From NCBI GenBank assembly GCA_016218765.1, contig JACRCZ010000048.1:1-40778 (forward strand): 40,778 nt of DNA, in the 5' to 3' direction. This document shows positions 17,901-23,820 of this stretch, one piece after another. Origin of the DNA: Deltaproteobacteria bacterium. GTDB taxonomy: Bacteria; Myxococcota_A; Polyangia; DRWM01; JAAZOP01. The translations under genes were made by a program, and so were the position numbers. How positions within the stretch are numbered: the stretch's first letter is position 1; every line of letters begins with the position of its first letter. The notes under the pieces are model-generated. The model ran no database searches. It saw only the letters and a program-made list of their open reading frames with translations, and had not been told where the DNA came from.

Positions 17901-19294
17901 TCGCGCTCAAGGAGGAGTTCTGCGACGTCGTCGACCGCAAGACCGGCCAGCGGCTCGACATCCGCGACCCCCACGTCCACCTCATCTGGCCCTCGATGGG
18001 CGACCTGTCGACCGAGGCGATGGCCGTATGCTCACGCCGCCAGGGCATCCATTCGTCGCACCTGCCGCTGCCCGACGTCTACAGCACGCAGCTCGCCCGC
18101 AACGTCGCCTCGGGCAAGGAGTGCATCCCCGCCCTGCTCGTCCTGGGCGCCATCCTGCAGCACTTCAAGGGCAAGCCGCCCGGCTCCGGCGACGACATCT
18201 ACGTCGTCTTCGTCCCCTCGACGCTGGGCCCGTGCCGTACCGGCCAGTACCACGTCTTTTTCGATCGGCTGTTCGACGAGCTGGGCTGGGAGAACGTCGT
18301 GCTGCTCGTCTGCGGCTCGGAGAACTCCTACCGCGAGCTGGGCCCGACGTTCAGCCGCGACGTCTGGCGCGGCCTGGTCCTGGGCGACTACTTCGGCGAC
18401 ATGCGCAACTCCCTGCGCCTGCTCGCGCGCGACCCGGACGCCGCGCAGCGGACGTTCGAGGTGGTCTGGCGGGACGTGATGCGTGCGTTCCAGGAGGGGC
18501 CGGAGGAGCTGGAGCGCGCGCTGCAGGCGGCGGCCGCGACCCTGGGCCGGATCCCCCGCAAGGCCAGGATGGAGGATCTCAAGAAGGTGCTCGTCGTCGG
18601 CGAGATCTACGTCCGGCGGGACAACTTCTCGGTGGACGAGCTGTGCCGCACGCTCCTGGCCAAGGGGATCTATCCCAAGGTGACGGGCATCACCGAGTGG
18701 TTCCACTACACCGACTTCGCCCGCAAGTTCCTCATGGAGGGACGGCGCGAGCGCGAGGGCTGGCTCGGCTCGCTGCTCAGCGGTGGGCTCAAGGACGAGG
18801 CGATCTACCTGGTGGAGAAGTACTGGAAGGAGGCGGTGGAGAACAAGATCGCCGCGATCCTTCGGCCCACCGGGCTCATTCCGCACGTTCCGCACGACAT
18901 GGAGAAGGTGATCGGCGAGGGCAGCCGGATCTTCGTCGACCCGGAGCTGGAGAGCGAGGCGACGGTGTCGCCCGCCGTGGGCGCGGCGGCGATGCAGGAA
19001 GGCTATTCGGGCGTGGCGATCATCGCGCCCTTCGGCTGCCTGCCCGGCCGCCTGATCGAGGGCGTCTACGCGCCGTGGGCCAAGGCCCACGGCTATCCGG
19101 TGCTGGCGCTGGAGAACGACGGCCAGCCGTATCCGCCGAACATCGTCTCCCGCATGGAGGTCTTCGCCCACAACGTCCTGCGGTTCGAGCCCACCGAGCG
19201 TCCGGACGGCAAGCCGTTCTGGCAGAAATGGGCGGACGCCGGGTTGGCGATGCTCCCCGGCCGATCGTCCACGAACGGTAGGGGCGCCACGTAG
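14915..19294 (+). CDS. Double acyl-CoA dehydratase activase fused to an HgdB/DUF2229-like region
   Basis: The 1459-residue product has two ASKHA-fold ATPase domains of the BadF/BcrA/HgdC family. Domain 1 (about residues 4-260) begins GIDIGSTTLKL and has NKCASGTGEF and CSVFMKSD. Domain 2 (about 318-590) begins GVDGGSTTTKV and has NEACSAGTGSF and CSAFINSD. In such activases the CA(S/A)GTG and C-(S/T)-x-F cysteines bind a [4Fe-4S] cluster at the dimer interface. A Cys-rich element, CKSCENLC...GGRC, follows (about 608-635), and the rest resembles DUF2229/HgdB-type dehydratase-related proteins. Family members couple ATP hydrolysis to low-potential electron transfer to 2-hydroxyacyl-CoA dehydratases or benzoyl-CoA reductases. 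This single-chain form may carry both roles; its substrate is unknown. It may be co-transcribed with the FAD oxidoreductase that starts 64 bases after it. Confidence 0.88.
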   Translation: MDKTLGIDIGSTTLKLCLLAEDGTVEHAALAHEGDLPGTLSRLLDRLGISAPDPSTAPSPHRSTAPPLHRSSSRGLVTGTEGRHRIALPDIIAAVGIESGLAALGLRPRAVVSMGGEDLVVYALDREGRIASTYAGNKCASGTGEFLRQQLGRMNLRLEDLDEVCTGACVHRLSARCSVFMKSDCTHRLNKGEATKGDIALSLSKVMADKVAEFLTKAKLKSGQVVLIGGVTRNRYLVDFVRQSCPGIAFVVPAEAPFFEAFGAAHLARSRGAELPAEPVRPGSALVFKTFRPLSESRELVHNAPSRRAAYDPQAEYVLGVDGGSTTTKVALINAATLEIVAEHYGRTHGDPVAALKLCLREVRKQLGTHRPKIRLVATTGSSRELLGVFLETPGVYNEIIAHTVGTTYFQKDVDTIFEIGGQDAKYVYINNGVPIDYAMNEACSAGTGSFLEESSASDLNIETAPEIGPLALQAAAPLKFGEHCSAFINSDIRKAIQQGAAREDIVAGLVFSIVANYLNRVVGNRAIGNHIVLQGGVAKNPAVPLAFAQMTGKTITVPPDPELMGCFGVARLVLRKRDEGLIEPGEFDLDALIEKEIAYKKEFTCKSCENLCSIRRLQVGEHTYPFGGRCSLYTNQRKKRSIRSEDVVDYTQVRTKMLFEDFAPPAGSLRPRTSRVVGVPMAFSVHSLWPFYSWYFHTLGVKVEVSTRVVPEGIAKQESNYCFPAEIAHGAIQDVLDKGVDTLFLPHFRDMPSLEDVHACVCPLTQGLPYYARQAFGLRDDQMLRPLLSLGRGLEASRGAFEEVAEQLGFTRAEGGRAYDAGVEHFAKFLDAYRELGRKVLGEVAASPERVYIALLGRPYNAFTRDANMGIPRKFTSQGVTVIPYDMIFEDDADIPPNNYWFYGQQDMKAARQVRKVPNLYLTWISNFSCAPDSFLLHYVRWLMEQKPYLVLEIDSHTADAGLDTRVEAFLDIVESYRRHVVPVGEKPFRRRYEIALKEEFCDVVDRKTGQRLDIRDPHVHLIWPSMGDLSTEAMAVCSRRQGIHSSHLPLPDVYSTQLARNVASGKECIPALLVLGAILQHFKGKPPGSGDDIYVVFVPSTLGPCRTGQYHVFFDRLFDELGWENVVLLVCGSENSYRELGPTFSRDVWRGLVLGDYFGDMRNSLRLLARDPDAAQRTFEVVWRDVMRAFQEGPEELERALQAAAATLGRIPRKARMEDLKKVLVVGEIYVRRDNFSVDELCRTLLAKGIYPKVTGITEWFHYTDFARKFLMEGRREREGWLGSLLSGGLKDEAIYLVEKYWKEAVENKIAAILRPTGLIPHVPHDMEKVIGEGSRIFVDPELESEATVSPAVGAAAMQEGYSGVAIIAPFGCLPGRLIEGVYAPWAKAHGYPVLALENDGQPYPPNIVSRMEVFAHNVLRFEPTERPDGKPFWQKWADAGLAMLPGRSSTNGRGAT
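15076..15126 (+). repeat. CTCCACCGCT tandem repeat within the activase gene
   Basis: Units of CTCCACCGCT recur about five times, with one CCCCCACCGC variant, encoding an S-T-A-P-P-L-H-R-S type segment (about residues 55-70). It sits in a surface loop position of the first ATPase domain where homologous activases need no such insert. It looks like a simple-sequence insertion that keeps the frame. Confidence 0.6.
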
Positions 19295-19323
19295 CCCTGA
19301 GCGAGCGAAGCGAGTCGAAGGGC
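19295..19323. repeat. Dispersed repeat element directly after the activase stop codon
   Basis: The sequence begins CCCTGAGCGAGC and ends GAGTCGAAGGGC. It is an imperfect hairpin with a GCCCT/AGGGC stem and, read on the minus strand, shows the same CCCTTCGAC...GCTCAGG pair of words as the element at 8673-8698. Located between two genes, it could act as a transcript-stabilising or boundary hairpin. Confidence 0.55.
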
Positions 19324-19358
19324 GAGTGCGCCCGCGAGGTTCACCCGTGAGGTATCCG

Positions 19359-20729
19359 ATGAGCACGACGACCACACCGCACCGACCCACCACCGCCAAC
19401 GGCAGGGCGCGGGACGCGCGACACGCGAGCAAGGTGGCGCGCGTCGCACGGCAGCTTCGCGAGCGCACGAGCACGGCGCCGCTCAGCCGGCAGAAGCGTG
19501 TCGTATCGCACCAGGTGCCCAAGGTGCACGACCGGAAGCACCTGGACGAGAAGATCGATCTCAACGACCTCGACGAGGTGATCGAGATCGATCCCGAGCG
19601 GCGGCTGTGCATCGCCGAGCCCGGCGTCCCGTTCTGCCGGCTGGTCGAGCAGACGCTGCCGCTGGGCTTCGTGCCCATCGTCGTCCCCGAGCTGAAGACC
19701 ATCACGATCGGCGGCGCCGTGGCGGGCTGCTCCATCGAGTCCATGTCGTACGTCCACGGCGGTTTTCACGACACCTGCGTCGAGTACGAGATCATCACGG
19801 CGAAGGGCGAGGTGCTCACCTGCACGCCGGACAACGAGCATTCGCTGGTGTTCCAGATGATGCACGGCTCGTTCGGGACGGTCGGCATCCTGTCGCGGCT
19901 GGTGTTCCGGCTGGTCCCCGCGAAGCCGTTCGTGCATCTGCGCCACGAGACGCACCGCTCGATCGACAGCTACCTGGAATCGATCCGCTCGCACTTCGAG
20001 CGGCGCGACGTCGACTTCATGGACGGGATCATCCACTCCAACTCGCACCTCGTCCTTTGTGTGGGCGATTTCGTCGATTCCGCGCCGTACACGAACCGCT
20101 ACGACTGGCTGAAGGTGTACTACCGGAGCACGGCCGAGCGGACGGAGGACTACTTCCGGACGCCGCACTACTTCTACCGCTACGACCAGGGTGTGACGAA
20201 CGTGCACCCGAAGTCGTTCCTGGGGCGGCTGGTGCTGGGAAAGTTCCTCGGGTCGTCGGAGATCCTGCGGCTGGCGGAGAAGCTGCGCTGGCTGCTCTTG
20301 TCCGACGATCGTCCGGACGTCACGGTGGACACTTTCCTGCCGTTCTCGCGCCTGAAGGAATTCCTGGAGTGGTACGCGGCGGATTACAACCACTACCCGC
20401 TGTGGTGTGTTCCGTACCGGCGGGTGCACGACTACGAGTGGATGGCGGATTCGTTCTGGAAGGGGATGAGCGACGACCTCTTGATCGACATCGCGATCTA
20501 CGGCGGGAAGCAGCCGCCGGGCCGGAACGTGTACCGCGAGCTGGAGAAGAAGCTGCAGGAGCTGAACGGGATCAAGACGTTGATCTCGTACAACTACTAC
20601 CCGGAGGACGAGTTCTGGCGGATCTTCCACCGCGAGAACTTCGCGAAGGTGAAGGCGCTCACCGACCCCGACAACATCTTCCGCGACCTGTACCAGAAGA
20701 CCTGCAAGGCGGCGATGGGCCGCGAGTAG
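19359..20729 (+). CDS. FAD-binding oxidoreductase, DHCR24-like
   Basis: The 456-residue product starts at an ATG with GAGG eight bases upstream; two earlier in-frame GTG codons are less supported. The N-terminal half matches the FAD_binding_4 (vanillyl-alcohol oxidase-type) fold: IDPERRLCIAEPGVPF, then LPLGFVPIVVPELKTITIGGAVAG, and SYVHGGFHDTCVEYEIITAKGE with HGSFGTVGILSRL. The whole resembles delta-24-sterol reductase (DHCR24/DIMINUTO)-like enzymes, which reduce a lipid double bond using FAD, but bacterial relatives have varied or unknown substrates. It lacks an evident transmembrane helix. The short gap after the activase suggests shared transcription, and both are redox enzymes, though a common pathway is only an inference. 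Confidence 0.85.
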   Translation: MSTTTTPHRPTTANGRARDARHASKVARVARQLRERTSTAPLSRQKRVVSHQVPKVHDRKHLDEKIDLNDLDEVIEIDPERRLCIAEPGVPFCRLVEQTLPLGFVPIVVPELKTITIGGAVAGCSIESMSYVHGGFHDTCVEYEIITAKGEVLTCTPDNEHSLVFQMMHGSFGTVGILSRLVFRLVPAKPFVHLRHETHRSIDSYLESIRSHFERRDVDFMDGIIHSNSHLVLCVGDFVDSAPYTNRYDWLKVYYRSTAERTEDYFRTPHYFYRYDQGVTNVHPKSFLGRLVLGKFLGSSEILRLAEKLRWLLLSDDRPDVTVDTFLPFSRLKEFLEWYAADYNHYPLWCVPYRRVHDYEWMADSFWKGMSDDLLIDIAIYGGKQPPGRNVYRELEKKLQELNGIKTLISYNYYPEDEFWRIFHRENFAKVKALTDPDNIFRDLYQKTCKAAMGRE

Positions 20730-20796
20730 GGCGCGGTCGAGACTGCGACCGCCCGGCGACATGGGCTCGCCCCGCGGCGGAGGCGCCGGCGCGGAG

Positions 20797-21750
20797 CTAC
20801 GGCGCGTTTCGCGTCCGCAGCTCGTGGATGTAGTCCAGCTCCTTCTTGGCCTGCTCGTCGCGCGGATCGAGCTCGAGCGCCCGGCGATAGGCCTGTTCGG
20901 CCTCGTCGAGTCTCTGCAACTCGACGAGCGCGTATCCTTCGCCGCGCAGGGCGCGCGCCTGCCATTGCGCCGGTGACCGTCCGCCGGGGCTTCGCGCGGC
21001 GCCGTCGGGCTCGGCCGCCAGCGTTTCGGCACTCGTCCGCGCCTGTTCGAAGATGTCGAGGGCCTGCTGCCAGGCCTTCTCGCGCAGGATCATGTCGCCC
21101 AGCTCGCACAGGTACATCGGGTCGCCGGGCATCAGCTCCAGCGCCTGTTGCAGCAGCGCCTTGGCCTGTGTCGGGTCGCCCAGCTCCACGAGGCAGTATG
21201 CCTTGTAGTACAGCGCCTCCGGCCACTCCGGTCCGAGGACGACCACGTCGCCGCCGCCCAGTGCGGCCTGGAGCCCCTGTCCCAGCGCGTCGGTGGAGGT
21301 GCGACCGCAGCGCACGGCGGCGCGGTTGCCGGCAAACCGCGCGTCGAACAGCGCCGCGACCTTGTCGAAACCCTGGTCGATCGCCTCGCGGCATTTCCCG
21401 TCCTTGGCCAGCGCGATGCCCGTCTCCAGCAGGGAGCGGGCCGCCTGGGTCTGCTGGTCGTCCGCCTGCCCGACGAGGATGGTGCTGCCTCCTCCTTCGT
21501 CGCCCGCAGGCGCGGACGCGCCGCCGGCGTCCGCGGTCGGCGCGGACGTCGCGTCGGTCGCGGGCGGCGGAACCGTCTCCACCGGCGCTGACGTCGCGTC
21601 CTCCGGCGGCGGGCCGCCCATCGACGAGACGCTTGGCACCGGCGCCGCGAACGCATCCGCCGGCGCGGTCGTCCCGCCGTTCTTCTTGCAGCCCGGCAGC
21701 GCGGTCGCGACCAGCAGCAGCATGGTTCCGCACGTCACGAGCCTGGTCAT
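20797..21750 (-). CDS. TPR-repeat lipoprotein
   Basis: The 317-residue product starts at an ATG with GGAGG eight bases upstream. It has a lipoprotein signal (LLLVATALPGC, Cys21) and a ~80-residue A/P/S/D-rich linker. From about residue 160 to the end are tetratricopeptide-like helices, for example ALYYKAYCLVELGDPTQAKA, PMYLCELGDMILREKAW and GYALVELQRLDEAEQAYRRA, the last being a canonical TPR with the expected Ala/Gly/Tyr pattern. It is therefore an anchored scaffold for protein binding, in the periplasm or at the outer membrane. It converges on the FAD oxidoreductase gene. A 258-base spacer upstream (21751-22008) contains no recognisable gene and presumably its promoter. Confidence 0.85.
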   Translation of the reverse strand: MTRLVTCGTMLLLVATALPGCKKNGGTTAPADAFAAPVPSVSSMGGPPPEDATSAPVETVPPPATDATSAPTADAGGASAPAGDEGGGSTILVGQADDQQTQAARSLLETGIALAKDGKCREAIDQGFDKVAALFDARFAGNRAAVRCGRTSTDALGQGLQAALGGGDVVVLGPEWPEALYYKAYCLVELGDPTQAKALLQQALELMPGDPMYLCELGDMILREKAWQQALDIFEQARTSAETLAAEPDGAARSPGGRSPAQWQARALRGEGYALVELQRLDEAEQAYRRALELDPRDEQAKKELDYIHELRTRNAP

Positions 21751-22008
21751 GCGTTGTTCCTCCGCCGCGCCCTGCGCAGAGCCTCATCGTCCACCCACCA
21801 CTCTGCCTGGGCACCCTCGAGATGTCCACCCCGCCCTCGATGCCGGTGTCCCCCCGTGTCGGCCGCGGGACTCGTCCTCGCCGGACGCACGACGACCCGT
21901 TCGCCATGGACGACGGGCCATCGCTCGGCGCACCGGTAGTCCCGCGGGGGACGTCGTCGAGACCGCGCGGTACGGTCCCGTCGTGGCGCGAATCCTCCGG
22001 CGAGTCCG

Positions 22009-22644
22009 TCACCGCCCCGTCCTCGGCTTCGGCCGGGGGCGGAGCGGCACCGGCCGGCTGTCTTCTTTTTGCCGCCACTCGGCCAGCCGTCGCTCGACCA
22101 CTTCGGCGTCCACCGCGCCGAACACCCGCTCGACGGCGACCAGCAGGTTGAGATCGCTCCGGCGGGGGTCGCCGATGACGTGCTTCATCTCTTCCATGTA
22201 CCGCGTCACCAGCGTCTCCTCGTCGAGGCCATGGAGGCGATGGAGCGCTTCGATGCCCGCCAAGTCTCCCTCATGACAGCGCATGACCTTGCTGAGCGCC
22301 AGGTCGTGCTTCTCCGGGACGTACACCTGCAGCCGATGGAGGCTGGGGCGCACGCGTCTCAGCCTCGACTCGTACTTGTAGGGCACGTCGCCGACGGCCG
22401 CGGAGTCGATCGGGATGTCCAGCCCCGTGGTCGCCCGCGCCCGCGCGGCGGCGACGCGGATCCGGCTCGAATCGCTCTCCCAGGTGTCCACGTCCACGGT
22501 GCCCGTGCCGACCGCGTAGCCGAGCGCCAGGGCGCTTCCACCGACCAGGACGACGCGCACCGTGCCGTCCAGTTCCGCATCGACGGCGCGGAGGAAGCGG
22601 CGCAGCTCGCGAGCGTCGAACCGGCGCAGGGTTTCATGCGGCAT
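22009..22644 (-). CDS. Nucleotidyltransferase-fold protein (DUF6036/AbiEii-like), possible toxin
   Basis: The 211-residue product overlaps the end of the upstream regulator gene by 11 bases, so translation is coupled. It has the minimal nucleotidyltransferase signature: VLVGGSALALGYA with GGSA at 35-38, then DVD at 51-53 as the metal-binding Asp pair. The region after this (LHRLQVYVPEKHDLALSKVMRCHEGDL) is like the DUF6036 and AbiEii/AbiGii groups. In AbiE systems a nucleotidyltransferase toxin follows a winged-helix antitoxin that represses its own promoter through inverted repeats; gene order, overlap and operator here all fit. Toxicity is inferred only. A plain nucleotidyltransferase of unknown role is the alternative. 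Confidence 0.75.
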   Translation of the reverse strand: MPHETLRRFDARELRRFLRAVDAELDGTVRVVLVGGSALALGYAVGTGTVDVDTWESDSSRIRVAAARARATTGLDIPIDSAAVGDVPYKYESRLRRVRPSLHRLQVYVPEKHDLALSKVMRCHEGDLAGIEALHRLHGLDEETLVTRYMEEMKHVIGDPRRSDLNLLVAVERVFGAVDAEVVERRLAEWRQKEDSRPVPLRPRPKPRTGR

Positions 22645-23386
22645 GCGCGAACCTGTCGAAGAGGGACCGGAACGAGTCGAGGTCCATGTTCATCCGCAGT
22701 CCCCATCGTCGAGCGACACCCGGCGTTCGCTCCTCCGCGAGCCGGCTCTGGAACTTCGACCCGGCGGGCACGAGGAACAGATCCCGCACGATCCTGCGTC
22801 GTCCGTCGCGGAATGCCTTGCTCCACTCGGCAAGGCGCCGGTCACCGGAAAGCTCGGCCGTCAGCTCCAGGAAGAACCCGACGGCCTGCCGCTCGCCCAG
22901 GCCGCGGGCGGCCTCGCGCAACCGCTGCGGGTCGATCCGATCGCGGGACTTCCAGAAGCAGAGCGGCAGCGCGCGCGCCACGGCCGGATCCCGGTGCGCA
23001 AGCGCGACTCCCCGGACGAGCACCTCCTCCAGCGGGATGCCGGCCAGCTTGGCGGGCTCGGCCGGCAGCGGCGCTCCCAACGTGCGGAGTAGGCCGCGTG
23101 TCCGCTCCGCCTCGACATCGGGTGCCCCCGCACCGGGTGCCGCGACCAGAGCGCGCAGTGCAGCCGCCAGCGGATGCCGCTCACCGGCGCGGAACGTCTC
23201 GGCACCCGTCTTGCGCTCGGAGACTGCGAGGCCCAGTCGCTTCATGGCGTGCAGCTCGCGGTACGCGTTCGCGAAGCCCACGCCGGCCCGCTTCGCCAGC
23301 TCGGTCACCGATCCCCGGGCGCCTTGGCCCCACAGCAGCTCGAGTAGCCTTCGACGCGCCTTCGAGGTGACGAGGTATCCGAGCAC
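22634..23386 (-). CDS. Winged-helix regulator of the nucleotidyltransferase pair, AbiEi-like in arrangement
   Basis: The 250-residue product starts with GTG, with the predicted -10 only six bases upstream, so its mRNA should be leaderless. The N-terminal ~60 residues form an ArsR/MarR-like winged helix: SKARRRLLELLWGQG, then VTELAKRAGVGFANAYREL as the helix-turn-helix, followed by a wing with LAVSERKTG. The C-terminal ~150 residues are helical with no recognised domain. A perfect 17-bp palindrome fills the spacer of its own promoter, so autorepression is very likely. It precedes and overlaps the nucleotidyltransferase gene. It lies just left of the tRNA remnant and so is probably not part of the island on the right. 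Confidence 0.78.
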   Translation of the reverse strand: MLGYLVTSKARRRLLELLWGQGARGSVTELAKRAGVGFANAYRELHAMKRLGLAVSERKTGAETFRAGERHPLAAALRALVAAPGAGAPDVEAERTRGLLRTLGAPLPAEPAKLAGIPLEEVLVRGVALAHRDPAVARALPLCFWKSRDRIDPQRLREAARGLGERQAVGFFLELTAELSGDRRLAEWSKAFRDGRRRIVRDLFLVPAGSKFQSRLAEERTPGVARRWGLRMNMDLDSFRSLFDRFAHAA

Positions 23387-23392
23387 GCCGCC

Positions 23393-23420
23393 ATATTATC
23401 CGATAATCGGATATTGTCAA
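23393..23420 (-). promoter_or_regulatory. Promoter with operator palindrome in the spacer
   Basis: On the minus strand a consensus -35 TTGACA (plus 23415-23420) and a -10 TAATAT (plus 23393-23398) are separated by 16 bases. The perfect palindrome TATCCGAT-A-ATCGGATA (23397-23413) fills the spacer and touches the -10. This AT-rich island stands out in GC-rich surroundings. Binding of a dimer, most simply the winged-helix protein encoded next to it, would block RNA polymerase. The start codon lies six bases after the -10. Confidence 0.75.
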
Positions 23421-23534
23421 CCGTGTCCCGCTGCGAGCTGCCGGACGTCGCCACCTTCCCGGTCCCCGCGGTCCGAAAGCCGATGACGCGGTCCGTGACG
23501 CGCCGACCGGGTTTCTGGTAGGGACAGGTTTTCT

Positions 23535-23582
23535 TGGTGCCCAGGGACGGAGTTGAACCGCCGACACGGGGATTTTCAGTCC
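23535..23582 (-). other. tRNA-Phe 3' fragment, probable attachment site
   Basis: Read on the minus strand, this stretch contains an anticodon loop CTGAAAA (GAA, Phe), the 3' strand of the anticodon stem TCCCC, a GTGTC variable loop, a T arm with loop TTCAACT and a pairing 5-bp stem, the acceptor 3' strand CCTGGGC, a discriminator A and an encoded CCA. Upstream of GGA the match to a tRNA stops within the anticodon stem; no D arm or 5' acceptor strand follows. Such 3' halves are left at one end of elements integrated into tRNA genes by tyrosine recombinases. The geometry puts the element to the right, with the complete tRNA beyond the window. It cannot be a working tRNA. Confidence 0.8.
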
Positions 23583-23613
23583 TACCTTTGGGCTGCGATT
23601 ACCGGCGGTTGCG

Positions 23614-23637
23614 GCCGTCGTCAACGCCGTCGTCAAC
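23614..23637. repeat. Two tandem 12-bp copies of GCCGTCGTCAAC
   Basis: Two perfect head-to-tail copies of GCCGTCGTCAAC lie 32 bases inside the island from the tRNA fragment. Short direct repeats next to an attachment core are often recombinase arm-binding sites, but two copies of a GC-rich word may also be chance. The remaining spacer from 23583 to 23820 contains no recognisable gene. Confidence 0.4.
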
Positions 23638-23820
23638 GCCGACCTGCAGCCGGCCGTCGTTCTACCTCACCGTCTGACCGCCCGGCCCGCTCTCGATCCG
23701 GTCGTCATGATCTACATCACCAGCTCCGCTCCGGCCTCGCGCCGGGGCGGGGCCGGCCCTCGCGTTTCTCGATCCGGGCTGAGATGGCCGTCCGTTGCTC
23801 GATCGATCCTCGACCAGCGC

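Noticed and set aside
23535..23582. A functional tRNA gene
   Set aside because: The 5' acceptor strand, D arm and half of the anticodon stem are missing, so it can only be a remnant.
23614..23637. CRISPR-like repeat
   Set aside because: Only two adjacent 12-base copies with no spacers and no cas genes.
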